Shown: positions 53,415-64,000, counted from the stretch's first letter. The stretch is DNA of 64,000 nucleotides from Stratiolaelaps scimitus (GCA_019614645.1 JABWDB010000048.1:426001-490000), one strand, 5' to 3'. A program made the numbers and translations. Notes: generated from the letters alone by a model not told the origin.

Positions 53415-55447
53415 CCTATAAACAACAACATATATATATATATATATATCCTATAAACAACAACATATATATATATATATATATTCCACGACTGTTGCTT
53501 GCTCTTTTGAGAGAAGGAAATTCTCTTCAAACATACAGACACCGCCAGAGAGATTGCAGTCCCCATAAAAGTGGGCCCCGATCCAGTGCAGGGGGGTGTT
53601 GACGTGAATGACAAAACGCCTCTGCCTGCTAAAACCACCATCCTCTACTGAGAGTCTATTTCTTAACTAGATTCGGCACGCTGCGCATTACCTCGATCTC
53701 GAGGGAAGGTTAGGAATGGATATGTGGTTATTATTGTAATATTTACATGAGATTATTGCAGTAGCTGCATGCGCTTAATGAGCCAGTTCAACGAAAATCT
53801 TCGCGATGGGGAGACTCTTCAAGTGGCAAGAAACGGTGGTGAGCCTTAATAATAAATAACGATTTTACGAGAAAAGAGATTCGACAAACTACGACCCACA
53901 AGAGTTCTGCTATACGTCGATGATGACGACGCCACTTCACGTTAATTACGTGTATATATCGATATACTAATGACAACAATCCCCCGACACACGCGCATGT
54001 TATGCCTCACGGGGGAAAAATCTCGAAATTTGGAGAAAATTTGCGCTCGGACCAATCTGTTGTGTTGCGACCTATTGCACCCCGAGATGCTACTCGGTCG
54101 CCACGATTACTGACACTGAAGTGTCGACCTGGCTTGAGTAAGGCGCTTCGGATTGCATCGAACATCAGGTGGGGTTTCGATTCGAAGAAATTTAGACAAT
54201 CCGAACGAACTTATATGCACCGCCGAAGTCAGCCAGTGGGAATCAATATAGTGATAGAAGAACAGTATAGCCTACCGAGGTTCCGTATTCAACCGAGGGC
54301 CTCTTGACCAGAGCACATCCTAGACGGTAAGAGCGGGACCACACCACTTGGGTGTAATGACCAGCGGGTGGATTTGATGAGTACGGGAACATTGAGCTGG
54401 CCGGGCTATCCTTAATTTCGTTATACCTGATAGAGATCAAATAAATGTCAATAGTAGTTGTAATTCCTGAAGGTTAAGAGCTGAGGCCTCAGGTCAGATA
54501 GGGGAAATCGGATCTAGATATAATATAAGAATTGAGCGATGATATTCGTGGTTTAACGTCTTGCCTTCCAGCCCCATCGGATGTGTGCACTAATTGCTGA
54601 TAGGCGAGATTTTAAAGCAAGGTAGAATCCACACTAGTATATATATATATGTAGATATTAAGAGTAGATGCGGGGAGATGACTCCCATGGGAATCAAATG
54701 ATTTTTTGTTTTCTTCTTTTTTTTCTATATTAAGAAACAACATTTCATTTAGCACTGCTGATAATTTCTAGACGTTTTCTGTTGACAAAAGTTCACGATG
54801 CCTCACGGTAATTTAACTGCAATAACAATATTAATAATAATAATAATAATACGAATGGCCTCGCTCCCTAAAAATCAACAAGCGAACAAAATATGAAAAT
54901 CACAATCTCATAAACCTTCCTAGCTCTCTATTATTTACAGCCTTAAACATTTCACTCCGTTCATGGACCACCCCCCTTGAAATGCAAATGCCCATTTACG
55001 TTGGGAGATCAAAAAGTCCGGGTGAGCACCTGCAACCCCCCCCCGACCCCCGCCCCCCGATTAAATGGCAGGTTCACACGAGGGGGTACCACCACAACGC
55101 CACCCCCGGGGCGCCTCTAGATAAAAACCACAATCCAAGATGGCATAGAGACCTACCAAGCCTGGACCGAGTCAATTGCGCTGAAGGTATCATTGGCGTA
55201 GTCCGAGCCGGCTCTCCACGCGAGATTCTGACCGACAAAGCTATAGCTGGCGGTGCGTCGGCACTCGTACGAGTCGTGCTTGAGCTCTTGGGTCGCGTCC
55301 CAGTTTGTGCACACCGTTTGAGCCTGGCCCATGGCGCCGTTTGCCAACTCCTCGTCCCACTCTAATACCATCATGTCAGCGCCGTATGATCCATCGGTGT
55401 ACTGTTGCTTACTGTTGAAACACGTTGGAATATCCCGGTCAGACACA

Positions 55448-55496
<49 letters not shown>

Positions 55497-55767
55497 TATT
55501 GAAAATCACTTTCGGATTTAGGATTCGGCTATTTTCCACACGGGCATGAGTAGTTGTCGATTGAGAACAATATTGTAGTAGAACAATACCGAGATAAAGT
55601 AGGTTCATTTACTTCGATTGGAAATGGTCAAGTTATAGTATTACACACTGGATTGGTTGCCCTGCTATGCAGCTTCATTAAAACCTTCCATGCTCGTCAT
55701 TATTTGGAGGCAATCGATTAATTATCTGTTGTCTCATTTCCCAGCTCTCTCTCTCTCTCTCTCTCTG

Positions 55768-55817
<50 letters not shown>

Positions 55818-56407
55818 CAACGCCATTTTCTTTTAGATAACCAGCAATTGCTACAACAGCCCTATGCGAGTTGCAGAACCCTGTTCAGCGCGGAGTATCG
55901 GGCTATAATTTCAAGCTCCTGAACTGAAACGGTTCTGTCGAAACAGAGCCAGCTTTCGAATCCGACTCATTTCATCGCGGAGGCCAAAACAAGCCCCTGG
56001 TATATAAAACACCTTCCTGCGTCGACGTAGTGCCCAATACATACATAGGGCTCCATTATTATTAATATTATTATTATTATTATTATTAATATTGTGGTTA
56101 TTATTATACAATGGCATCATCCACCAATTAACCGTTCACATTCACTCGATGTAGCAGCTGTCATCCGCTCGCCGCAGATCCCAGCAAACGTATGTATGTA
56201 ATTTTCTTACCGTAAATCGTTGTGAATCTTCAGTACCGCATTTTTGAAGTCGCTGTTCCCCGTCGTTGACCCGGAGCATACGTCTGTTTTACAAACGGAT
56301 GAAGTTCCGGTGGTGCACTTTTGCCTGACCGCGTCATTACATCCGGTCTGCGCCAGTGTCCCAGTGGCGATCAGGGAGATTGCCACTAGTGCTGTTGTAA
56401 GCATCAT
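53044..56407 (-). CDS. CAP-superfamily secreted protein, gene B (4 exons)
   Basis: Exons on the minus strand: 56211-56407, 55157-55411, 54276-54426 and 53044-53238, in phases 2, 2 and 0; total 798 nt, 265 residues, a usual length for a single-domain secreted CAP protein. A signal peptide [19 protein letters not shown] is followed by [12 protein letters not shown] and two more Cys, helix residues VLKIHNDLR, then [17 protein letters not shown], the full CAP signature [20 protein letters not shown] and the second signature [11 protein letters not shown]. The His of KIHNDLR, the Glu of WYNEI and the His of GHYTQ occupy the places of the conserved CAP cavity residues. All splice sites are GT/AG with good donors. 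It is probably secreted outside the cell; the partner or substrate cannot be told. It is related to gene A exon by exon, so the two arose by tandem duplication. Confidence 0.88.
53341..53485. repeat. Compound tandem repeat, four copies, in gene B intron 3
   Basis: The unit ATCCTATAAACAACAACATA plus a (TA)n run is repeated four times (about 35-40 bp each), with varying TA length. It starts about 100 bp upstream of exon 4. Confidence 0.9.
53486..54275. other. Gene B intron 3, proximal part
   Basis: Contains repeat C (53505-53590, AGAAGGAAATTCTCTTCAAA). Frames up to about 100 codons (54002-54307, plus) match nothing I know. Confidence 0.5.
54276..54426 (-). CDS. CAP gene B exon 3 (CAP signature)
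   Basis: Acceptor [28 protein letters not shown] then [20 protein letters not shown], ending at EYGTS with donor TCG|GTAGGC (phase 0). Confidence 0.9.
54463..54507 (+). mobile_element. SINE family D fragment in gene B intron 2
   Basis: AAGGTTAAGAGCTGAGGCCT, then CAGGTCAGATAGGGGAAA. Confidence 0.55.
54508..55156. other. Gene B intron 2, proximal part
   Basis: A TAA run near 54831-54852 and an unusual C-rich patch near 55030-55060. No coding sequence recognised. Confidence 0.5.
55157..55411 (-). CDS. CAP gene B exon 2
   Basis: Acceptor [30 protein letters not shown] to AIDSVQAW, donor TG|GTAGGT. It contains [25 protein letters not shown] order of conserved residues and two Cys expected to pair. 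Confidence 0.88.
55412..56210. other. CAP gene B intron 1 with TA and CT microsatellites
   Basis: (TA)n at 55449-55491, (CT)n at about 55745-55766 running directly into (TA)n at 55768-55815, and (ATT)n near 56055-56095. No coding sequence recognised. Confidence 0.6.
56211..56407 (-). CDS. CAP gene B exon 1 (signal peptide)
   Basis: Starts with two adjacent ATG codons (56407 and 56404), the first in the context AAAGATGA. Ends at KIHNDLR with donor CG|GTAAGA, phase 2. Confidence 0.85.
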
Positions 56408-57429
56408 CTTTGCTGCAAGCGTTGCTGTTGGACTCTATGAATTATGAAATATTGTACAAGTGAGATTGCTCTACCGTTAGTAATGTTTATTTTTCGACAG
56501 ACTCACATTTGATTCGTTATATGATAAAAAAAAAATATATATATATTTAAAAATATTAATTTTTTTTAATTAAAAAAAAATTAAAATATATATATATATA
56601 ATAATGTCTATAGTAACCGGAACGTTTATGGTCCCTTAGGCCACAACGACTCACGTGATTAGGAGGCTGGCCCTACCAGCTAAATGTTTTGACGTAAAGT
56701 GTCACTAACTCGTTTACAATGGCTTTCATATCGCCGAGGCGAGCCCATATTGACGTCGAATCCTCACTCTCGGCCCACTATAACGTGCTGTATAAGTATC
56801 GCCTACAAAGGCAGCTTGTGCTGGCTGTGAATCAGCGGCTCTTTGGAAGTTCCCGCTGACTGGCGAATGTCGAGCCAGCATCCGGACACTCGCAACATAC
56901 ACTACAAGTGACCAGTCATCTCGAAATTGCGCGTCGGAATATGCCAGTTCTCTCTCAGTTGTTTTCTATTTTTTTTTTAACTAGGCCACGCCTCGACAGA
57001 ACCCTCCACTTCGCGTGGAATACCGTATCTGTATATGATGATTCAGAAGCGGGAATCATCAGTGAGAGGTGCTCCTTGCTGCAATCTGATGAACATCTGT
57101 CGCGGTGACGAATTGAAACAACGCTGAGCGACACGAGATCAGGTGGCTCAATGTGATTCTCGACGGATCAGAATACAATGGGATGCCGCCAATCGTCGAG
57201 TCACTGAGTTGTCGATTAGGCTGGCAGCGAGTTGTTTGCTGTTCTTGGATTGGAAATCGCTCTGTGAAAGCGAAGAAATTAGAGGCATCCAGAAACCAGC
57301 ATCCGGAACCACCCAGAGACACCCAGGGGACGGATGAATGGGCGTGTTCAAATAACCACCGAGGACTGATCCGGGGCTCGTGTAATCGCGTATAATCAAT
57401 GGGTACACACTAAACAGGCTCCAGCTAAG
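56408..57429. other. 5' flank of CAP gene B
   Basis: An A/T block at about 56525-56603 (A runs, TA runs and T runs). No clear TATA box is seen within 60 nt of the ATG. Frames of 60-123 codons near 57059-57519 overlap on both strands without a known motif. Confidence 0.45.
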
Positions 57430-57580
57430 CTTAGCAGTAGGAGACCCGCAAGTACCATGGCCAGAGTTCGATCCCCACCGTTGCACATTGGCATTTTTAA
57501 AGAGGGCTGCTTGCTCCATGAAGCCTTATGCCGAAAGCAGTTGTACCATGGATCGAGTTAAATGTCTAAGGCTGTTAAGA
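57430..57580 (+). mobile_element. SINE family B copy
   Basis: Box GAGTTCGATCCCCACCGTTG, CACATTGGCATTTTTAAAG, TGAAGCCTTATGCCGAAAGC, AGTTGTACCATGGATCGAGT, TAAATGTCTAAGGCTG. Confidence 0.7.
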
Positions 57581-57615
57581 ATAGGTCCGAAGCATCTAGT
57601 GTAAACAGCGTTATG

Positions 57616-57652
57616 GCATCAGGCCATGAGCGCCTTCACATAGGCCTGATGC
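57616..57652. repeat. 10-bp inverted repeat
   Basis: GCATCAGGCC at 57616-57625 pairs with GGCCTGATGC at 57643-57652 across 17 nt, about 35 bp past the SINE B copy. Confidence 0.7.
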
Positions 57653-58590
57653 ATTAGAAATAAAAGTTTAACTATGTTCACCATATCAATGAAAGGCCTT
57701 GAATGGGAGTGGGGGTGGGGAGACTAACTAGGGTGCCAAGCGGCCGGAGAAAAACAGTTGGCCTCGGCTTACACAATACTACTCCTAATCGTAGAGTTTA
57801 TCAATGGGGCTACACTATACACGCTGCGAATCTGCCTGCCATTAACGACTACTCCCTACCAACCTAACCCTTGCTAATCTCTGCTACACTAACTCGGCAG
57901 TAGGCGGCCCGCGTTGCCGCTGCTAACTACGGTTGCCACCCTCTCTCGTCAAGGCAGGGCAGCACACATACGCACCGTAGGGCTGTTACAATACCATTGC
58001 GGTGTGTGCCTTTAGCCGCTTACAAATTCGTTTGAGTGAATCGAATAGGATATCATGTGCAGAATCTCGAACCCCCTTTGACCGAAGTCTAGTGAGAACG
58101 GTGTCACTGGGGGCCACCTCTTGGTGGCTAAATGAAATGGCTGTCGAAGGAAGGTGGTGTGGTTCTCGACAACGAACCGACGAGGGAACACTTCAGTAAA
58201 CGCTCTTGCTTCGCTCATTGCATAGCTCCTCGGAGAGTTTGCCTTCAACGAGTTTCAACGTACTTAAGCTAGATGCCGTATGTTCTTGGTATTGTAGGTT
58301 AAGCTCTCCTAGGCTAGATTGTACCGAAGCAGAACATACCTAACCCTTATCTGCTAGCTCTTACCTGACTCGGCAGCGAATCTCCACAATGAACACGAAT
58401 GCGATACACAGGTGTTATATATATGTTATAGGAACAGCCTCTAATCAAACAACCCAAGCGACAGCTGGTCGCCGCCTACTCTAATAACGCTAACGTCTAT
58501 GAGTTTCCCACTCATAGGCTTATACGACACAGCGAGCTGACGTCACTTCGACAACAGCGTTGCTATGTTGTTTTTGTAGCTCGAGACAAA
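57653..58590. other. Non-coding stretch, no recognisable gene
   Basis: Frames of 65-78 codons at 58002-58248 on both strands, unrecognised. A TGACGTCA motif (CRE-like octamer) lies near 58539, 50 bp before the frame at 58591. Confidence 0.45.
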
Positions 58591-58860
58591 ATGTCAGAGG
58601 ATTTCGATCCCTCTGTTTATGACGAGGGAGAGAACGCTTGCCGCGATAGGCAGCCACATCTGTATCAGAAGCGGACAAGGATTATTGTTGCTCATCCACT
58701 CTTAGATCTCCACTCGTCCACTCGTAGATTAGATCTGTGGCCGATCCATCAGCAGCTGTTTCCATTGAAAATTCCAGCCAACTCAGTGGGTCTGGATAAC
58801 AGGAATCCGTCAAGTTATTACACGCGAAGTAAACAGGAGAAGTCCTATCAGGATTTTTAA
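58591..58860 (+). CDS. Hypothetical 89-residue open frame
   Basis: Single-exon frame starting ATGTCAGAGG in the context ACAAAATG, with a CRE-like TGACGTCA about 50 bp upstream. The product is hydrophilic with no signal peptide, membrane segment or known motif; composition is balanced (SEDFDPSVYDEGENACRDRQ at the start). It has no similar frame elsewhere in the window. It may be a small gene, a first exon or chance. Confidence 0.2.
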   Translation: MSEDFDPSVYDEGENACRDRQPHLYQKRTRIIVAHPLLDLHSSTRRLDLWPIHQQLFPLKIPANSVGLDNRNPSSYYTRSKQEKSYQDF

Positions 58861-58992
58861 CGACAGATGGATTCGATGATAATGCTCAATTGTCCAAAAG
58901 TATCATGAGACTTCTGAACATTGTGGGATGTACAAGTTCCTCTGATGGTACAATGACAAGGTGCGAACACATTTTGCCTTCAATGAAGCCGT

Positions 58993-59216
58993 CCAATTAT
59001 CGATTGCTGTAAACATGTCGTCATCACAATTATCGGCGTTTTCCGCCGCCCCTGAGATCATCATGTTGGAGCAAACAATCGCCGCGTGATTGCAATCAGT
59101 CAAATGCTACATGACAGCTTATTGATGGGGCCGCGAACAAGGAACGAGGATGGCTTCAGGGACATTTCCTAAAACAGGAATAGCTATCCCAGACGAGAAT
59201 TCGAGGTCAGCTTTTA
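58993..59216 (-). pseudogene. Degraded CAP exon 2
   Basis: On the minus strand, LEFSSGIA (compare LEWDEELA in gene B), then a Cys, 14 positions later DC, and at the end DDDMFTAIDNW (compare [13 protein letters not shown] in B and NETFTATQAVEDW in A). Two in-frame stops (TAA, TAG) lie between the two Cys, and the donor GT after the final TG is GA. The spacing of Cys and the end motif suggest a decayed copy of exon 2, in the same orientation as the cluster. Similarity is weak, and no other exon of this copy is visible. Confidence 0.35.
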
Positions 59217-59371
59217 TTATTGAGCGTTCGTGACGCCTTCGGATGTGTCCCGGCTCAATTTCTACGTCAAGCTCATCTGCGGGTTTAGCACAAGTGTAGG
59301 ATCGATTTTCTAGAAAAATTATCGCACGCCACCGTTTGCTTGTGGACCCACAGTGCGGGATAGTTTGTCGA
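59217..59371. other. Spacer
   Basis: Short non-coding spacer; nothing seen. Confidence 0.4.
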
Positions 59372-59545
59372 GTCCTTCGGTGGCCTGGTGGTGCACCTTC
59401 ATGTGCGCCTTCGAGCAATCGGAGGAGAGACACGTAAGGGCACGGGTTCGATTCCCACCGTTGTCCATTTGCATTTAATAGGGGGTGCGTCCTATGAAAC
59501 AATATCGTTAAATGTTGAACGCTGAAAGTCAGCCGGTAAGATTTA
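59372..59545 (+). mobile_element. SINE family B, near full-length
   Basis: GTCCTTCGGTGGCCTGGTGG, AATCGGAGGAGAGACACGTA, CACGGGTTCGATTCCCACCG, CATTTGCATTTAATAGGGG, CCTATGAAACAATATCG, TTAAATGTTGAACGCTGAAA, GTCAGCCGG. Confidence 0.75.
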
Positions 59546-61194
59546 GTACGGGATAGTTTGGCTCAGGGCGTAGCCTAGGCGGTAAAGCAGTTGTTGCATT
59601 TCGATGGGTCAGAAAGATGATATATCGGCATGGCAACCACGGTGAAAGTTCTGTAAAAAAGGACTCCCCGGTGGTGGGGCGCCATTTTCAATATATGCAC
59701 ATATTGGAGCGGATCGGATGCAATTTGGTCACGGCCAATCACGAGGATAACAACGACAAAGTGATGATATTTAAAGAATAAAGAAGTACCCGGGTATATG
59801 AGACTGTGAGCTGGGAGATATATATATATATATATATATAAAAGGCATTGTTTTATATATATATTATATATATAATATATTTTTTATCAGCTCAGCTGAG
59901 ATAGACCCCGCTAAATGCTACCAGCTATTATAAATGAAATTCGACAGCCATCTTGAGTCAAACTTTATTCTATTCTCAAGGCATCTATTTACCTTTTTTT
60001 GCAATTTCAGCTCATATATCACAGTTTTTTCTATACGTCCTTCAACAAGATACAGGATAGGTTATAGTAGACATAGTAGGTGATCATTGTAGTCAACACC
60101 TCTCATTGTCGCTTACCAATGTTCATCTCTGATTTTGTTTCGCCAGTTCGCGTCGCTCGAACGCGAGCAGATATATGAGCAAACGAATGTAGTCATAGTC
60201 GCTGTAGTGGCGGTGTCCGCCCTCCCGGAACGATACATAGAGATACCCGTTCACCATAATTCTAGCGGCCCCTCGCGTCCAAACGTCTATCCTGCTGGCC
60301 TTTTCATAATATGGTAGACTAGATGCATGGACGGGTCTGGATGAGTGCTCTTACTCTCGATCCTGAACGCGCAAATATCTCTAGTCGGGCTAAATCCTGC
60401 ACCTCTCAATGTCGAGTCCATCAAAACAAGAACAGGGTCAGCAACTATACGCGAGCAGTTGACACATATGTCTAACGAAATTTTCCAGGCCAACTCTCAG
60501 CGTTCAACATTTGACGTCCAGGGAACTGCTTGTGGCATTACTGCTTCATAAGACGTGAGACAGGTATGTCTGGCGAAGTCTATGAAAGGATATTATATAT
60601 ATATATATATATATATCTCGTGCATGGGACGGTGTACGCGTATTCTACACTGACTCTATGTCAAGCAAGGCGCTGGTGTTCGACATATCCACAGAACATG
60701 TGGCAACTTACCTCCTTTTTATATATTATAATTTTGAACGTACGGCCCCGACTCAATGGGCGCAGGCAGCTTGCATAGCCGCCACAGCGGTCACCAAAGT
60801 GCCCCTCCATTTAAACAGCAGCTGAGTGATATAAAGAGCGCTATCGGTGTCCTTGTGCGAGCTCGATGTATTTATCCCATAAGTTCGCAGGGGAAAACGC
60901 CACCTGAGAAGGCTCAAGACATCAATAAGTACGAATGGTCACTTAAAAAGTTTGCTTGATACTGAAGAAGGTTTAAAGTTGAGCACAAATACTGCAGTCG
61001 ATATCGAGAATAACAGAAAAGTAACAGTATTCGCAAGAATGGCCAATAGGTGGGATACGCCCTTGTGACGCTCTGAGACTTGCTCATACACAAGCGCAAT
61101 AAGAAATGAGTGGCGAAATTGTAGAACAGGTGGCCAAAATGGCTGGCCAATTAGCGGAATCCAATTAAGACGAGTACAGACTACGAGCCTAAGT
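59546..61194. other. Non-coding stretch with (TA)n tracts
   Basis: (TA)n at about 59818-59882 and 60593-60616. Small frames are unrecognised. Confidence 0.5.
60485..60555 (-). mobile_element. SINE family B 3' fragment
   Basis: Plus strand: CCAGGCCAACTCTCAGCGTT, CAACATTTGACGTCCAGGGA, ACTGCTTGTGGCATTACTGC, TTCATAAGACG; the inverted family core. Confidence 0.55.
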
Positions 61195-61275
61195 AAATTT
61201 TCCGGGCTGACCCTCAGATCCTTAAACATTTGGCATAGAACCGCTTTTGCCATTACGTCATATGACAGATCCATT
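61195..61275 (-). mobile_element. SINE family B 3' fragment
   Basis: Plus strand: AAATTTTCCGGGCTGACCCT, CAGATCCTTAAACATTTGGC, ATAGAACCGCTTTTGCCATT; inverted 3' end of the family, diverged. Confidence 0.55.
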
Positions 61276-62360
61276 CTTGGAAGCAAATGTGCAAAAAAAA
61301 AAGCCTAGCTAAGAGCTGTGCTACTCAATAAATATATTATATAGCACGCGTTGGTGGTCGGTCGGATCTCGGCGGGTACAGATCCGAGTAACAGTAGCTT
61401 TCCTAATGAGCCTCCACACCCCAGGGAGGAATCATGTTGCATAGCCATCACCGGGAACCCCACTGATCATCGACAACCTCCCAAGCGTCGTTTTCATTTA
61501 GCGACAACCATAGCAAACATTTCTACGGAGCTCTGAAAAAAGGATATACATAGGGATGTGGACCCGGAGTTCTTTGCAGCCGTGTCTCTGCAGGAGAATG
61601 AGTGACGGAATATATATGGAGGGCTTCGGCAGACAGATTCGCGGTTCACCGTTTTGACGTGAAACTCCGCACCAACGAGACGATTTCATGAACCTTGAAA
61701 TTACTGTATATGTAAACTGCTTGGGCGTAACTGTTCTCGTTGGCCAGCGAAAATTTTCATAGAGGAAATAACCTTGTCGCGGTTAGCGAGTGGAGCATCG
61801 CGTTGTACTCAATCAGGGCTGGTAAATTGCTAGTTGTACCTAGTGTTCTCATTGTTTGCAAACAAACTCAATACTTTGTGGGTTTTACTGGAATTGCTCC
61901 TACAAAACCTATTGCTTTAGGGACCTTCAGCAGGGACGGTCCCCCTTTAGGGACCTGGCCTATTGCTCAAAACGTATCTTAGATGGAAGTTATCAGATCT
62001 ACTCATGCGGCGATGTCATATCGAAAGTTTCAGATCTATTGTGTATCCTGTACCGGCTATGCCATTGAACTATCGCGGTTTAAAGTACCAGTCAGGCAGC
62101 GATTTTAATTGCTTTCTAAAGACAGCCATCACTCAATGCACAGTATAGAAGTCCAGCGATGCTAATTAATGCTGGAAGCGGAATTTGTCATAATTACATC
62201 AAGAAACGACGTTTAATTCATGCGTTGACTCATGTAGCTTCATTGCTATTCAGCATTGGAAATTTTACAGGCCATCTCTATATCACGCATTTGCCCTGTG
62301 GGTGTCGTAGCTGAGCAAATTTACAATGCAAATAACATCGACTTATCATTGTGGCAAAGC
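61276..62360. other. Non-coding stretch, no recognisable gene
   Basis: A near-duplicate TTTAGGGACCT occurs twice at about 61916-61957. Frames of 60-80 codons, unrecognised. Confidence 0.5.
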
Positions 62361-62466
62361 TAAAAGTTCATTGGTTTATTAAAGGAAGTGCATATTTTTT
62401 ACAATACTTAATTCCTCTCGATAAATAATTACAGTCAGAGACCACGTCCAACCGCCACCGCGCTGA
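62361..62466 (-). mobile_element. SINE family A copy, diverged
   Basis: Plus strand: AAAAGTTCATTGGTTTATTA, AAGGAAGTGCATATTTTTTA, then a degenerate head ending CAGAGACCACGTCCAACCGC and CACCGCGCTGA. The box region is deleted. Confidence 0.6.
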
Positions 62467-62751
62467 TAGATCAATTTACGGTATTACCCAATATTCTCAG
62501 AAGTTTTGCAAAGAATTTTGCAGATAAGCAAGCTCAAAAGAGAATCGCTGCCCGTTGAAAGAACAGTGTACGTTTTATTAACCATTAATAATAAACCACA
62601 ATACCAATTGCTTCCATGTAAATTGCACGACAATGGAGGCACTAAAGGAAAAAACACAGAACGCATTGATCATTTTGTTTCTTTCTCACAAACGTACATA
62701 TACCTATACCTTGTACGATTCCTTGAAACAAAATGATCGATATTACTTATA

Positions 62752-62784
<33 letters not shown>

Positions 62785-63083
62785 ACTCACTATTCGGATA
62801 ATGGAGAACTCTCGAGTTAGGGGTAATAAAATCTAGCAAATAACGTCCCAAAATGAAAACTAAATTAATTAATATTAGGCCTACATGTTCAAGATTCAAT
62901 CCCCCCCCCACAACAACAAAAAAACACCAGACAGCAGCCGTTGGCCCAATTCCCCCCGTAGGTCAATTTGTTTCCATAAGCTGTTGCTTGAATTGTACAT
63001 TATTGCCACCGTTGATCTAGTTGGATCTAGTTTCCCCGAACGGCGTGTGTACCCGGGATGATCTCCAGGGCCTACGTCCACGA
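62467..63083. other. 3' flank of CAP gene C
   Basis: (TA)n at about 62743-62784, a C run near 62900. A minus-strand AATAAA at 62574-62579 lies about 510 nt past the gene C stop and is only a weak candidate signal. Confidence 0.45.
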
Positions 63084-63263
63084 TTATGTCGGCCTTCCAA
63101 GGCCGATGCTCTGCCGAAGCTTCTTTTCATCGGTGACCTCACAAAGTCCACTGGACCCGTTCGATGATCCCGGCCGACAGTTCGATGCGGGCACGGCTCC
63201 GCGCGAGAAGGCGTCAATTCCGGGCTCATTGCCACCCTTCGCGTAGTCACATACGACATACGT
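63084..63263 (-). CDS. CAP-superfamily gene C, last exon only
   Basis: Acceptor TTTCTAG|A at 63264-63265; the exon opens TYVVCDYAKGGN, aligning with [11 protein letters not shown] of genes A and B, and continues with NCRPGSSNGSSGLCEVTDE and the end SIGLGRPT before TAA (63084-63086). The phase at the acceptor (0) is the same as in A and B. The second CAP signature is altered: Asp for Asn after Cys and Lys for Pro, and a Phe-Ser-Arg insertion replaces the Tyr-Asn-Val block, so it has diverged most. Exons 1 to 3 must lie beyond the right edge of the window; I see no CAP exon 3 between 63264 and 64000. Whether the gene is intact cannot be told. Confidence 0.7.
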   Translation of the reverse strand, partial: TYVVCDYAKGGNEPGIDAFSRGAVPASNCRPGSSNGSSGLCEVTDEKKLRQSIGLGRPT

Positions 63264-64000
63264 CTAGAAATCAGAGTAAATGGCTAAAGGTCAAATATGT
63301 TTATTGATTATAACTAACGGAACTGCACCTTTTGCAACGATGAAAATCGCTCTCTAGATGAGTCGTAATTGATTAGTTCGAAGTGGACGTTATGCGGGGA
63401 GGACATGATGTCTGATTGGCAATAGTTCTCCGTCTGAGAATGTAGCAGGATTACGCGATATCGGATTAACAATTGACTAAGCTATTGTCGTCATTCCAGC
63501 ATGTGGACAAAATTTAGTCTAGCTCCCCATTGATTGTTAATATCATCAGCTCTGTATCTCACAGAGCAGCTTTGTAATATAGATTCGCGACGCTGTTTGA
63601 TTTCCAGATGTTCTATCATAATTGTCTAATATTCACTGTTCAATTAGAGCCACTGGAGTTGAAAAAAAAGACGTGCCTGATGATACGAAATTATCCGGAA
63701 CGTAGACAGATGTTTTTTGTTGAAATAATGAAATGTACAATATACCCATCTCAGGCGCTTATCGTAGAGTTGCTATAATATGGAAAGGAGATCCACCTGT
63801 TGTTTTTATTTGAGTAGCAATTACATACCCATACCTTAATAGAATATAATTAGTTTTTGCACACGTTACGTAATCGCTGTACAATACAGTCGTACACAAC
63901 TCACAATAGATATAGAGAGATACGATTCTCGCGTATAAATATGCGGAGACAACAACAACATCCAAGCAAGAAGCACACAACAATGCTATACTAACATACA
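63264..64000. other. Probable intron 3 of CAP gene C
   Basis: No coding sequence recognised. A diverged SINE A-like tail may lie at 63297-63350 (TTTATTGATTATAACTAACG, GAACTGCACC), but the match is weak. Confidence 0.4.

Overview
The window is eukaryotic nuclear DNA, most likely from an invertebrate and probably an arthropod. The evidence is spliced genes with canonical GT/AG introns, tRNA-derived SINEs at high density, many (TA)n and (ATT)n microsatellites, and a full-length non-LTR retrotransposon of a type (R1-like: three-knuckle ORF1, AP-endonuclease plus reverse transcriptase ORF2) best known from arthropods. The species cannot be named from the sequence alone. Host DNA is AT-rich; the retrotransposon is clearly GC-rich.

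Layout. 1-24 kb: no convincing host gene. It holds copies of at least three SINE-like families (called A, B and D here), simple repeats, a few strong inverted repeats (875-894, 7702-7743, 9069-9175) and two GC-rich islands with unassigned open frames (8.1-8.9 kb, 13.4-13.9 kb). 24.28-39.75 kb: one 18-bp minisatellite array, split near its left end by an intact LINE (about 24549-30042) with two overlapping ORFs. The right part of the array is about 9.6 kb (roughly 530 units) with higher-order repeats. Both outer edges of the array end in hairpins where the unit flips strand. 39.75-45 kb: non-coding, with more SINE fragments.

45-63.3 kb: a cluster on the minus strand of CAP-superfamily secreted proteins (CRISP / antigen 5 / PR-1 fold). 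Gene A (45191-48935) and gene B (53044-56407) each have four exons with identical intron phases (2, 2, 0). A third gene C is represented only by its last exon (63084-63263); its 5' part lies beyond the right edge. A degraded CAP exon 2 lies between B and C (about 58993-59216). Gene A has a 93-residue C-terminal extension that B and C lack. The introns are full of SINE fragments and (TA)n tracts, and intron 2 of gene A carries a second copy of a dispersed repeat found just left of the minisatellite.

How the parts relate. The CAP genes look like a tandemly duplicated family of secreted proteins that has diverged and partly decayed. The LINE probably supplies reverse transcriptase only to itself; SINE A and SINE B have unrelated 3' ends, so their partner LINEs are not visible here. 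The most unusual object is the minisatellite with its inverted ends and the R1-like LINE sitting within it. Very long minus-strand open frames over the array are a by-product of its 18-bp unit and are not called as genes.
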